Assembly: GCA_963277665.1 (NCBI GenBank)
Contig: OY728159.1
Span: 1,018,305,343 to 1,018,369,342 of the forward strand
DNA from: Viscum album
Taxonomy: Eukaryota; Streptophyta; Magnoliopsida; Santalales; Viscaceae
Reading direction: 5' to 3'
Length of the DNA: 64,000 bases
The position numbers were made by a program, and so were the translations under genes. Shown here one piece after another: positions 51,689-64,000 of this stretch (position 1 is the stretch's first letter; every line of letters starts with the position of its first letter). The notes beneath the pieces are model-generated. The model saw only the letters and a list, made by a program, of their open reading frames with translations, did no database searches and was not told the origin of the DNA.

Positions 51689-51810
51689 CCATAAAAGGAC
51701 AACCCAGAGGTCGGGTGGCAACCCGTCGCGTCCAGCAAGGCTGCGAGACTTGAACCCGCAACCGAAGGGCGATAAGGGTGTATCACCTACCACTGGCCCA
51801 CGAGATGTCC
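51689..51810 (-). mobile_element. tRNA-derived SINE, copy 3
   Basis: 122 bp at the same position. The left duplication reads TGGTTTA (51682-51688), one change from the right TGGATTA (51811-51817). B-box unchanged. Confidence 0.8.
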
Positions 51811-52680
51811 TGGATTAAATAATGTTGTTTTTTTTAAAGATCTGGTAGATGAATTATAAATTCATTTATTTTGGAACCCTGTACAAATAGTATAAATAAA
51901 AAAATTACATTCTATTATCTTTTAGAGTGAAAGATGAGTTTGTGGTAGAAATTTATTAATGGATAAAACTCTAATTATAAAGTAAGTATATCTCCTTATG
52001 ATCTTATCCAATCTAATAAATATATTCCTCAACATTAATAAAAGGAACTTAGAACAAAAATGTTGTCCTAGATGGTACCTTAAATCATCACTAATTCATG
52101 GCTTTGGGATTGTTGGCCTTTTCATAGCCATGTTCTCTACCACTCTCCATCAAATAATTGATGGTTCGATTTCTCTTCCATATCCATATTTTCCTACATG
52201 GAACCCTAGTATGTGTTATTTTCGGTAATCTTCATACTTTCCACTCTTTATTTTAAATAGAGGCCTCGTTAATTCATTTTTCGATGTGGGATTTCAACTA
52301 TGATATTTTGAAACGTCAAAAATGTGTTATCCTAATACCCTATGTTTTGTTGAACCGATGGTATTTCAAATCATCATAGATTGACGAATTTAAGGACCTC
52401 AATTATACACTTGTTTGTGATTGATGATCTCAATCACTACCTATAAATATTTACGTTTTTCCTCCAATTATATGTCTCTAATTGCCACCAATGTTCTCCT
52501 AATCGAGATCATAATTTAGTGGTGACTCTTTCATTTCTCTTTTCCTCATATTAAGACTAAATTTTAGTAACCTAATTTCCGATGTGGGTTTTACCACAAA
52601 GATATTTTCTATTTTCAACCTTTTATTTTCGAAGAACAATTTCAAATTGCGAGGGCGCAATTTATTGAAGGAGGGTAGAA

Positions 52681-55600
52681 TGTAACACCCAAGGATTTCA
52701 TAGTGTGTTATTTCTTAAAAATAATTCAATAACTTGCACTACACGCAACACCGAGTTCAATCACACCATGACGTACAAAAAAAATCCATTAAAAGAGGTC
52801 ATGAATAGTATTAACAACATTTTGAACTTTATATAATCCTTATAATTTTAGAATCCCTATTATGAGTTTCTTAGTCATAATGCAAGAACAGATTCATTTT
52901 CAGTATTGCACTTTTATCAACTTTAATAGTGAAACCTTTTTAAATAAAATATTTTAAACTATCTGAATAAATTGGGACATCAAAAAAAAAAATTAAATGA
53001 AACATCCCAAGCTTCCACGGTACGCTTTCCTTTGAATAAAATAGTAGCGTGTGTTGTACGCAACCTTGGGTTTTAACACACGCCACAACCAATCAAACTA
53101 GCCGTTATGAATAGTAATACCTAAATTTTGAAATTATATATATTTTATATTTTAAAATGGACTTCATTTTTGGATTCGGAATATCGAATTTAGCCTAAGG
53201 TGAAATTTTGGTACTTTTCGGATAACTTTTATATTTTGATGAATAGTGAAAATTACTAAATTTTAATTAAAAACAACTTTTTTAATCAAAATAATTAATA
53301 GTGATAAATTGTGAATTTGAGTGGTTTTAAAGTATATTTAGAATATATTTTTACCATTTAATATAATGTTGGTCATTGGACATAATTTTACAATTAAACC
53401 GAACATAAACAAGTGTCAATCTTTTGATAGTTATTACCTCTTAAAAACACGCTTTTTGTTTTGACAGCGGGAATTAATTTTAAATTAATTTCTGCCACTT
53501 CTGTGTTTTGAATTTAGAAAAATGGATTCCATATTTGGAATCAGGATGTTCAAATTGTGTAAATAGGTAACTTTTATTTTTAGACATTTTGAATAATTAC
53601 TTTGGTAAATATTTTATTTACGATGGTTAAGGGTAAATCCGGTAAATAAGGGTTAAAAAAATAATATTATAATAATACAAAATTACCCTAAAACGTGTCC
53701 TAACCTTATTGTTGGACACATACCCGACCATGAGCATCCTTGTGTCAATTTGGGGACCCCTTGGAGCCACTTGTATGTGGTAGGGACACTTTATATTAAT
53801 AAAGTTAAAATAAAAATAAAAATGGCATAAGCTTACATCTTTTAGAAGAACAATTTTTACATAGGGTTATACATGTTGTATTTTCGATTATAAATATTCA
53901 TTAGAAAGATAAAAAGATTTACTACATAATTATATTTTATTTAAAAATTTTAGACATCAAATAATTTAAATTATTAATGACACAATAATGATGCAATGTT
54001 TACCTCATTAATAAATCATTTAAATAAATAAGATTATAATGATTAAAATATTATCTAAAACCTGTCCAATTCTTATTGGTTGATGTTATTTAGAATATTA
54101 GTCATCTTATCTTCTACCTCAATGATTTTTGGACCATTATAAGCCGAATATAATTATATTATAAAGTAATACTTTCACTCTTTCCTAAAGAGCCCCTCTT
54201 CTCCCTTATAAAAGGAGACCACTTCTACTCATTCCTCACACCTCTCAAGCCACTTGGCTCGCCCAAACTCTGCCCAACTAAGCTCCCCACATCCCTCTCC
54301 TCCTCCTTGAAGCTTCCCCTTAGGCAGAAATCATTTCAAGAAGTCCTTTGGTTCCAACCAAAGTGAGTTACCTAAATTAAAGGTAACGATTTCTCTTAAA
54401 TTATATTCCTTTATTTTGCTTCTCCAACCCCCAAACTCTTTTTATTTCCTTTCTTTTGTAACAACACCAGTATCCTCAATATACTAGGATGTTGTTATAA
54501 GAAGTATTCAAACTACACATACACACAACTCCATCTAATGGATGATGAACATAATGTTTCTGTGGATGGCAAACTAACGCCTCACGAAACGATGATTGTT
54601 CAAATACATCTTACCGCCTCTCATGGTGGCCATTATGATGGCACTATAATTAAATATGATATTAATGATATATATTTTATATATAAGCTTCTGTAATTCC
54701 ATTTTATTTCATACCATTATTCGTTTCATGTTGTATATACATACGATAATTTCATTTGAGGAAGTGCGGACTACCGCCCCCTTAAAATGATATGACTCGT
54801 TCATACCACACATGGAACGTATAAAGGATGGTGTTAATGAACTTAAGTAACATATATAAAATATTATATTATACTGGAATATTAATATACTTATGTATCA
54901 TTTGGATTCAATTCTTTTAAAATAAAAATTAAATGGAAGTAGCGTTCGTGCGTACGTACGGATTACCGTCTCCACGAACGCGGTGAGATCCATCCTCCAT
55001 CGTATCCATTCAAGTCTTATTCTCATTTTAGGGTTAAAAATAATGTTAATATCATTCTGATTATGAATAAGATTTAATCTATCCATAACAAACATGTCTT
55101 ACGTAACCAAACATTTAAGAAGAACGAATCGATTATCACCTGAAACGACGATAATACTAAGATATTATTAATAAAGCAATGTTAAAAGATCATATATGAT
55201 ATCATATTAATGTATATGATTCTTGTATAATTTAATAAAAATTATTTCACCATTATATAGGAGGTTAACCGACCCCAAAAAAGGAAAAGTACAAGGTAAG
55301 GGGTTTTCATCTCACTCCTTATTTCCGTGAGATTCATGTCATATTGCCACCATCACCTTTTGCGTGGTATATGTACTACCCATAATTATATTCTTTGTGT
55401 AATACACTCTAATTTATTTGTATTTGCATATTCATTGTATGATACCTCTTTCATGGGTTGTATGTTTCATAAGTTACCAAACTGATAAGGGTTATTTCAC
55501 AATCTCTTCATTATCTGAGGTTGTTTATACATAATAATCTACTGGGATCTCGTTATCATCCACATCCATGTTTCTTTAAAATGTATTTCAAAACATTTTT

Positions 55601-56922
55601 AATATTTAAAATAATATGGGTTAAAGTCATTTATACCCTTGTTTGACTTTTTATAAGAGGTTTATAAGGGAATCTTTCCGTCGTTTTCCAAACAAGGTGC
55701 TTTTTAACCTTTTCGACAGAATTAAGATAAGAATGTTTTTTTAACTTATACGGCGGGTGCGGTTATTTTCCGCCGTTAGAAAATCGTCAAAGCTTCCCTT
55801 AAAAGCTTATAAGATTATTTTCAAAGAAAATGATTGATTTTATATGGATCTTAAATGATTTCAAAATAAAAGGAGATATTTCTTTAAAAAGAATTTTGAT
55901 TTCATCTATGTCAACATCCTTTGATGGGTTTTAAGATTATTTGAAGTTGATTTATTATGATACAAAACTTCTATATTGTTTTGAAGGTTTTGTGATATGT
56001 TTGACTATGGATGTGCTATTTTTATACCATTCATAGTTTATGGTGAATGTATTGACATTTCGTATGCTAGTTCCAATAAGAATGTTTATGTTATATTTCA
56101 ATCTTTACTTCATATGAATGTGTTGGACAAGTATGTTCCAGGTTGGGGACTGGTTAAAGTAAGCCCTCCAGGTTGGGGACTGGTAAAAGTAAGCCCTCCA
56201 GGTTGGGGACTGGTAAAAGTAATCCCTCCAGGTTAGGGACTGGTAAAAGTAAGCCCTCCGGGTTGGTGTCCGGTTATTAGAGGCACTTCGGGTTGGTGTC
56301 CGGTTATTAGAGGCACTCCGGGTTGGTGTCCGGTTATTAGAGGCACTCCGGGTTGGGTTCCAGTTACAGTTAGCCCCAAGGTCTTGGGACGAGGCCTTGA
56401 AAAGTAATTAAAGTTTAACATTATACATTCTAACATTATAAAAGTGGTTATTGATTTTGCATGTGATTATTCGATTAGTAGAATATCCATGTGAACAAGT
56501 AAATGGAATTATTTCATTTTACTTTTGCCATACTATGTTGAAGTTCAAGTTTAACAGGCTTTTGTTTTAGTAATTCATTGCCTTAAATGTTTATGCTTAT
56601 TTTTGAATGTTCCGCTATATTTTTATCCTTACTGGGCATTTGAGCTCACCCCTTTTCTATGTTTTATTTTTCCCAGGATGTGAAGATGTAAGTTATGAAT
56701 GACCTGCAGGGATATTATGAGGGGATTATAGTGTGGACTGTGGAAACATTATGTTGTTGTAGTAGTTTTTCATTTTATGATGTAATGTAAAACTTATGAA
56801 TATATCTAGTGTTTCCAGGGCTACTAAACCAATCGGTCTTTCGAGATTTGATCTTTCTTGTGATCATGCCAATGTTATGTAATAATGCACCGAATCTGGG
56901 TAACTGGGGTCGGGGCGTTACA
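52681..56922 (+). repeat. LTR 4 (4242 bp)
   Basis: The last LTR of the array, ending GGGGCGTTACA at 56922 directly before the ACATT duplication. The TATA box lies at 54207-54213. Confidence 0.93.
56138..56377 (+). repeat. Minisatellite in LTR 4, 8 x 30 bp
   Basis: Same structure. It shares the GTAATCCCT variant of the third unit with LTR 3. Confidence 0.95.
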
Positions 56923-56927
56923 ACATT
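56923..56927. repeat. Target site duplication ACATT, right
   Basis: Matches 32222-32226 on the other side of the array. Confidence 0.9.
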
Positions 56928-57114
56928 AGGAGGGTATTTTTCTTTAGTTACACAGTCCTCCATACTAGGGTAGTTTTTAAAACCACCCCATAGTGGGTTT
57001 CCATATCGATCTATATAATCACAGATTTCCATTTCAAGTATAAGAAACCCTCTAGGATTTTCCTATTAATATCATAACACAACATCCATTAGGCCATAAG
57101 CCATAAAAATTATC

Positions 57115-57175
57115 GAAAACATTAAAAACAAGGGTTGAAAACATTAAAAACAAGGGTTGAAAACATTAAAAACTA
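57115..57175 (+). repeat. 22-bp tandem repeat, 2.8 units
   Basis: GAAAACATTAAAAACAAGGG + TT repeated at 57115 and 57137, with a partial third unit from 57159. It lies inside R2 copy D and is absent from the equivalent place in copy C, so it arose locally. Confidence 0.9.
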
Positions 57176-59040
57176 CCTCTACCACTATAACATCCATGGT
57201 TCACATCAATAATCATGTCAAAAAGTTACACACACAATTATATTTAATCATCATAGGATAGACCCTCATAGGGCAAGTCAATCATTGGGGAAACAAAAAC
57301 TTTCTCCTAGGTTATTTCATAAAGTAATACCCCTACATGGGGTCCATGATCTCAATATGGTCTCATGAGTTATCTAGGTCAATCCACTCTCTCGACCCTT
57401 TCAACCTTTCTGTGGTCTAACTAATTAGGAAGGCACTTCTCAATGGAATAGTTCACAGGCCTCATAACTAAGACCACTATGGTTGATGTCTCTAAGGTCT
57501 CATAAGTGCCATGTTACAACTCATAAGGGATAAAGGATACCAACTCATCAAATATATCTAGGAGAATAGTCCGTGGGACCTATAAAAAGTTTCTTTAAAG
57601 ATCACTTTGGATTTCCATCTAAATTGAGTGAAACCTCTATAAAGAAGAGTCCAAGTGTACCTAAAATAGAGAGAATAATTCCCACTCTATCTAACTGATC
57701 CCAAAAATTAGAATACAGAGTTCTAGGAAAACATATTCAGACACAACCACATTCTTCAATGATTTAGGTGTCAACCAATTGACTTTGCTTGTAGTGGCCT
57801 AGGCACTTGTTTTTTTATTTCAGGAGCTAAATTTAAATTAAAAATACTAATTGAAATTAAGTAGTAAATTTGATGAATGAAAAGGGGGATAAACTAAGTG
57901 GGGAGACTACACATTCCCAAGAATATAAATTAAGTGCATAAATTGCAAAGGGAATGTTCTAGGGAAACCTATCTTTTACTAAAGTCATTTTAATTTAATT
58001 CAACATATTAAATCACTACTAATTTTCATTGTCTAGGATCTCCCATCACATATATTCTATAAAACCATCACTCATCCAAGAGAGTTACTAACATACACCA
58101 ATAATAGACAAATAATTAATTATAATTAATTTAACTCAATACAATTTAATTTATTATTTACTCCATTAGGTGTACATTACAAATTTTTCATTGGGTCCTA
58201 TCACATTGAAGGAATTGAAAAAACCGTAACCTAAAAGATCCTTTACAATCTCCCAGATGATACATGATAAATGTAAATAACATGAAACATAAAAAAATCA
58301 TTTTAATTCAAATTATTAAAATTACAATAACAAATTCAGTAACACAACATACCTACTGCATAACAGAAAGAAACAAAATCTAGAAATTGTAGAGAAGAAT
58401 CCCATATATAAGAATCTTGGAAAAACCATCACAATGAGATGATTAAACCTTGATTTCATTGAGTTTTACATGAGTATTAATCTCAGTGAAATTAAAATTA
58501 TAATAGAATAGTGGAGGAGATCCTTGGAGGGCACTCATAGAGGAATCATAATATAAACACCACTAAATCCTCATCCAGAACACCCCTTAGTCAAGGTAAA
58601 ATAGGAGGAGGGATGAGGTTATTCCTCTATTCCATGATGGAAAGGGGGGAAAAGATGAGGGTGTCCCCCTCGTTAATTTTATGGGGAAAATATTCATTTA
58701 TCCACCTTTTAAGCCCACTAGTTTTATGATACAAGGACATAAACTATCTGGTGAACACCATAAGAATACAATTGGTTCTATCTAGACACTACTGAATCCA
58801 CCCCAGTATATATGTCACACTCTCTTGGGACATACCAATACCCAATAGATTTAATTTATTGTCTAAAATAATGTATTTAAGATGATCTAACCTTCATAAT
58901 ATCATTATGATGTCCAATTTAAAAATCAGCCTTCAAATGGGATGAAAATCCAAGTTCCTTCTTAAAAAATCACACCCATGGACATAGGATATTTAATACA
59001 CTCTAGGGGGATCTTATTTGGATGATTCACTCACCCATAC

Positions 59041-59270
59041 TCACACTATGTAATATATTTATATACCTCTTTTTATATGACACATATTGAAAAGAAAATG
59101 TTATAATATTTTAAAATCTTTTTATGAATATTATATAATATTATTTTTAAAATGTGGACAATAAAAATTAATGAAAACTATAAGGATAATTCTAAACATA
59201 ATGAAAAAACCATGAATTTTGGTTATGTAAATGTAATTTTGCCTCTTATAATTGAATTACATGACTATAT
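59041..59270. repeat. Dispersed repeat fragment X, second copy
   Basis: 59090-59250 matches 19790-19950 in the same orientation (see that entry). Confidence 0.4.
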
Positions 59271-62200
59271 AGAAACAAGCCCATATAGACTCTTTCACAG
59301 ATTCACCAAGGGAAAATAACCTTGAAACTATTGGTTGGTTATGAACCCACACTACAACTCATTAAAAAAAAGTGACCTAACTGAAAGCTTGATTTGAGAC
59401 TCTTTTGGGATCTTATTTTTAGTATTCAATTTCTCATTACTCCAACAAATTAATAGAAAATAATATCTTTACATAGCTTTTGTTAGAATACCAATAGATA
59501 AAATAAAATTATAAAATATTTTTAAATCATATAATTTTATCAGATATAATCAATAAACAAGTCTTATTATAAATATAAGTATGGTTACATATCTATATAA
59601 AAATGGATAAATAATTTATACTTAATAAAGAATCATATACAGTAGAAAATTTTAAATATCAACAATGATCGGTGGTTGTGAAACTTTGGAAGAAATTCAG
59701 AGAAAAATAAATCAATATTTAAAATGAACAATTAAACAATTAATACTATATATCATATATATTCATATTCAATTTGAATGTAGGTTGCTTCATATATAAA
59801 ATACAATTATGGATGATGAGGATGTGAAATATTTATTTTCATGGGTTAAGGACTAATCTGATGGTCAAATGATGGTGTTGAATATATTATTCTAATATGT
59901 TAAGGATGTAGTGGATGTGGGTCCATATCATCATCAGGATAAAAAATTATTCCCGTAGGTTTAAATAATTCATAGAATGTTTTAGGTTTCTTGGAATAGT
60001 CCATCACATGAAGTAGATCTAACAGTGGAAAATATTAAGAATGTTGAATATTTAGAATAGCTGGAAGATGTTAATGGTTTGGAATGAGAAAAAAATGTTG
60101 AAGAACATTATTAGTTGATCTATGTGGAATCACATATACCTTTGAATCATCAAACAATATTGGTATCGTGGTCTAAATTAGTTATATCATGGTTACAATT
60201 TTTTTTCGATCAATCATTAATCTCAACACAGAATTTCAAGAAATTATTAGTAGTGTGAATCGAGGGTCAGATAATGGTGTTTTATATAGTGAGAGATATT
60301 TTTATAGAAAGTAATATTTTAATATAGTCATTAAAATCATGAAAATGAGTGAAATTATATTTATTTCAGGAAGAATCAAAGGGATCATGTTTTATGATTA
60401 TATGTGACCACTTAAATTCCAATTGTCAGGTGATACTTTACGTTATACTTCATAAGCATTCCAACTATTGGAAAATCTCTTTTTTACTCCCCATAAACGA
60501 GTGAACTCATCCATACCATAGTTTCATATATAATAGATGGAAAATACGTATAAAATATTATATTACAAATTATAATATCTTGTTCAGATGTTATGGTAGA
60601 CCTAATGGTGGAGAAGATAAATCATCCCTATGGTTATGAACATTCTTACAAGAAGAAATGATATGTATGAAAAATGGACATAATGAATGTGTATAGAGAT
60701 TTGTTTGAATCCAATATATTTTTACCATAGTATAAAGTGATTTAATTTCAAAATAATTAGGTTTTCTACTAGTTATACAAAATTGAATTTGTTAGACAAC
60801 AGAACCTAGTTGATCCATTGAGGGAGGTGTTTGATAGATTGTTTTGGACATCCTTACATTGAGTGTATTATTTCAGAAATTCCATGTAACTTATATAGAT
60901 TTATGTTACATTTCTATGTAAAATTTTATTAATTTCTTCAACAATGTTTTTAAATCATGCTACTATTCCATTGGCGTTTTCAATTTTTGAGAAGGGGACT
61001 TCCCATCCTAGAGTTAGTTTATAGGTTTCATTTGTGAATTTTTAATAGACATTAGGGGAATATGTCTAATTTGTAATCGTAATAAAGTGATAAATAAGTT
61101 TCATTGTTCTAGTATCTTTCATAGATACCGCCCTAATATTATCATTTATATTATATTAGACACATCACAAAAATCTTTTGGATAAAATTTAACGATGTGT
61201 CCATGATGAAATCAATTACAATGCTTGGAATGTATAATATTTTTATTTAGATAAACCTTCTTATAGAGAGTGGACATTTATATGTGTTACAAAATTCCCA
61301 AATTTTCCTTAGTATATAAACGAAAAAATAAAAGGATATGGGATGGTTTCAAACACATTAAAGTTCATGAAATATATGACTATATGATGTAATTTCTAAA
61401 GGATAAAAAGTCATTGGAATTTGATGGTGGATGGAGATATTGAAATATTATAAACATAATTGTGGAATGGATTAATAGAGTTTTAAAGGGATTTTAGAAG
61501 CTACATATGAATGGTAATTAGAAATATTAAATTATATGTGAATTGGAATTCAGAAATGTTATTTTAATAAATTGTTTCCTCATATATAATAATGTGTTTT
61601 AAAATCAATTTAAAAATATAGCAAATGAAAAATTCCATCACATAGTGATTCTTTTGTTGAAATAGTTAGATATTCCAAAGTGGGCCTAAATATAGGGATG
61701 TGATTTGGGAAATATTTTTATGATGAAATTAATAGGATTTTCCAGGAGGCTTCCATAATTTATGTTCATTTATTTCACCATGTTTGAAATATATTTGTTT
61801 TTAGTGAGAATTATTGTCATTTGACTAGTATGAGTTGTCATGTGATTGTGGTTTTACTTGAGAAACATTAATGTGATTGTGGTAGCTTCCAAGAACCATG
61901 GTATCCATTTACACAAGTGATCAAAACATGTTCTTACTTGTGATTAAATTTAGAGAAATTAGATGATACAGTATATAGAGTTAAAATTATTAGAAACCAT
62001 TTTTGTTCTCTATGGGTTCTTATAAGTTAATATTAGGACCTCAACCTTCTTGTTGATTCCCTGATGCTTCTACTGAGAATTGATAGTTTTTGACCAAAAA
62101 TAATATTGATGTTGATTCATACTCAGAATGAGATGGATTTTCCTAGTGAAGAGAAATCATCATAGAGGTTTGGTTTATATGTGTATTAAGGTCACACCAA

Positions 62201-64000
62201 CACTTGTTTCGTTAGAAATATAAGAAAATTATTTAACAATAAACATGATTGATATAGTATTATATTGTTTAATTACACAGTATTTATAACCTACTATTTA
62301 ATTGTTCTTTTTATATAAAAACATCATTTTATTTTATTATTATATCTCCATTTTGTATTCCCATGATCTTTTTCATTAACTCAACATGTATTCCAAGAAT
62401 ACCCTTAAATAATAAAAGTACAATAAATTCATCTTTTGGGTAAGGAAACTTATGAATCAATTTTACATGATGATATTGACACATACTCTAAACCTAACTA
62501 ATATAAAATATAAATCAAACCGGGGGAACTTCATATATTAATAATATAATTTTTGAGTCACAACATAATATATTATTATAATTTAATGATTCCACCAACT
62601 ATGTGTCTTAAAAATAAAAATGAAAACTGTTATATATTTTTATGGAGGATGTTCTCCTACATTAACATCATTCACATGTTCCTTGTGAGGTGCTTGTGGG
62701 ATGAACTATTCAGTATCTTATGGTTTGAATATCTCATTTATTCTTCTATTAGAGACATCTAGTGCCATTTTTTCAATTTAATCAGTTTCAACTAATATAT
62801 GGAGTCACCATGTATGACTTTATGATAACTTATCATCATTTGTTTGTAGTAATAGTTGAGAAAATGTGAAAAACATCACACACTTATCATCTTCATGTGT
62901 GAGAGATTATAATTACATTAGAGGATGTGCAGTACATGTTGGGTATATATATACTAGTGGAAGTCATTAAAAGTTTTATTATAGTATACTGGATTTTTTT
63001 TGTATATTGTTTACTATGTATCAACACCATCAGTTAACCAAAGATCTTCCAAAGTATCCAATTGCCCATGGGATGAAACGATGGGAATTTATGAATGATT
63101 CTAAATGATGTTAATAAGGAGACACTTATCTCACACTCACCAAAATATATTATGTTTTTGATTAGAGGAACATTGTTTTTTTATTTTTATACAATAGTAC
63201 ACATGATGTATTTATCATTACATGAGGATCTAGAAAGTATAGCTATATATTATTTTGGTTCAGCTATATATTAAAATCTGTATATGAAAACTACAATTAT
63301 CATTTCAAATAATGTAGTGTCATGTCTCTTATAGATGTGGTAATTGAGGAGTTTTCTATGATTCATTCCTAGAGTTACTGCATCACATCCCCCTTAATTT
63401 TTATAGGAATTACCTTGGGGAAGCTCTAATTTTTTACATCATTAATTAAAAATTATTCAAAATTTTATTAACAATAATTTTTAAAACATACTTTATACTA
63501 CTGTTTTATCGAGTGAAGTTTGGCTATGTGTTATTTACATACCCTAAGGCATAATGTGAATAGTTTATAGAAAATTTTCTAATTCCCTATGCCCAGATTA
63601 TGTCATTTAAACATTAAAATTGTTAATAATTTATTGTGATATTATGATGATAACTTATTTTTATTATTTTATAAAATTATGAATACATATGAAGTTATCA
63701 TTTCTGTAATCGTGGATAAATATACTATGCTTATCTTACCATCATTTACACTATATAGCACATCAAGGGATAGAAATCATGAAGCACTGGTGCTACTCAT
63801 TCATTTCCACATCACTAAGTGATTCCAACACAACCATGTAATATGTTAGTTTGGGTGTATGCTACACATCCACAATGCACCATTCCAAATTTTTTAATTT
63901 CATAGTTTTATGCTCATATATAAGAAAGTAATTGATTGTTTATTCTACTATTCTTAGTATATTGACTATTCAGATATTCTGGGGCTATATAATATCTTTT
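59271..64000. other. Unassigned AT-rich region
   Basis: No gene, RNA or repeat I can support. Frames are broken throughout. The longest open frame (62553-62762, 69 codons) has no recognisable domain. 59800-60500 has a somewhat protein-like composition on the plus strand, but I could not assign it. The base composition resembles that of the old repeats to the left, so further decayed transposable elements are likely. Confidence 0.35.

Larger units (their letters stand above)
50105..52680 (+). mobile_element. Internal region 3 of the array
   Basis: 2576 bp, same layout. It carries a substituted PBS, an open gag with a knuckle lesion, and a SINE whose left target duplication is altered. Confidence 0.92.
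32227..56922 (+). mobile_element. Tandem LTR-retrotransposon array (4 LTRs, 3 internal regions), non-autonomous Ty3/gypsy LARD/TR-GAG type
   Basis: LTR starts lie at 32227, 39046, 45863 and 52681, giving periods of 6819, 6817 and 6818 bp. LTRs are 4241-4242 bp and internal regions 2576-2577 bp. Ends are TGTAACACCC...GGGGCGTTACA, an imperfect inverted terminal repeat. A tRNA-iMet PBS lies 2 bp inside each internal region and a purine tract lies 5 bp before each downstream LTR. Only a reduced gag is present; protease, RT, RNase H and integrase are absent, so mobilisation needed a relative in trans. PBS type, TGTAAC..GTTACA ends and the Gag zinc-knuckle pattern point to the Tekay/Del branch of Ty3/gypsy. 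Copies look about one percent apart by eye. Confidence 0.93.
56923..59040 (+). repeat. Old dispersed repeat R2, copy D, right part
   Basis: Continuation of the copy broken at 32226. Landmarks shared with copies A and C: 'tttcctattaatatcataac' at 57060 (copy C 'ttcttattaatatcctaaca'); 'aactacctctaccactataa' at 57170; 'gggaaacctatcttttacta' at 57961; 'ccccttagtcaaggtaaaat' at 58584; and the 'tcacacccatggacataggat' block at 58970. No coding sequence. The minus-strand frame at 56775-57032 spans the array border and is chance. Confidence 0.6.

Noticed and set aside
57115..57175. CRISPR-like short direct repeats
   Set aside because: Contiguous 22-bp tandem units without spacers in plant nuclear sequence; a simple tandem repeat.
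59890..59960. Plus-strand peptide GPYHHQDKKL slightly like the start of a plant DUF247 protein
   Set aside because: Only about ten residues and no supporting sequence on either side.

Overview
The window looks like repeat-rich, AT-rich chromatin from a flowering plant nuclear genome. The evidence is plant-type LTR retrotransposons (Ty3/gypsy of Tekay/Del type, Ty1/copia), an initiator-tRNA-Met primer binding site, a tRNA-derived SINE, CACTA-like elements and a diverged ~177-bp satellite. I found no intact host gene. Every open frame I could interpret belongs to a mobile element, and most are decayed.

The dominant structure is a 24.7-kb tandem array at 32227-56922. It has four 4.24-kb LTRs alternating with three 2.58-kb internal regions (LTR-INT-LTR-INT-LTR-INT-LTR). 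The array starts TGTAACACCC, ends GGGGCGTTACA, and is bounded by a single 5-bp target duplication, ACATT (32222-32226 and 56923-56927). One insertion therefore founded the array, which then grew in place, most simply by unequal recombination between LTRs. Each internal region has a tRNA-iMet PBS, a shortened gag frame keeping only the end of the capsid region and three zinc knuckles, a 122-bp SINE in antisense with its own 7-bp target duplication, and a polypurine tract. There is no protease, reverse transcriptase or integrase, so this is a non-autonomous LARD/TR-GAG-type element. Each LTR has a TATA box and an 8 x 30-bp minisatellite.

Left of the array: 1-1560 is ~177-bp satellite. 2210-2501 is a CACTA-like MITE. 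2845-3850 is a Ty1/copia reverse-transcriptase fossil. 5799-7873 and 13450-15248 are two relatives of a CACTA-like non-autonomous element. 7874-9330 and 10541-11990 are two copies of an LTR-like repeat (R1). 12150-13440 is a Ty1/copia gag-protease fossil cut off by the second CACTA-like element. 15890-18010 (minus strand) is an unidentified decayed coding region. From about 20.6 to 29.4 kb lie three copies of another old repeat (R2), two of them head to head as a ~4.7-kb imperfect palindrome centred near 23780. A fourth R2 copy is the target into which the array inserted (31870-32226 continuing at 56923-59040). 59.3-64 kb is AT-rich sequence I could not interpret.

The layers give a relative history: old CpG-poor satellite, copia, R1 and R2 sequence; CACTA-like insertions; then one young, CpG-retaining retroelement insertion that multiplied in tandem. 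All alignments were made by eye, so percentages and outer boundaries of old repeats are approximate.
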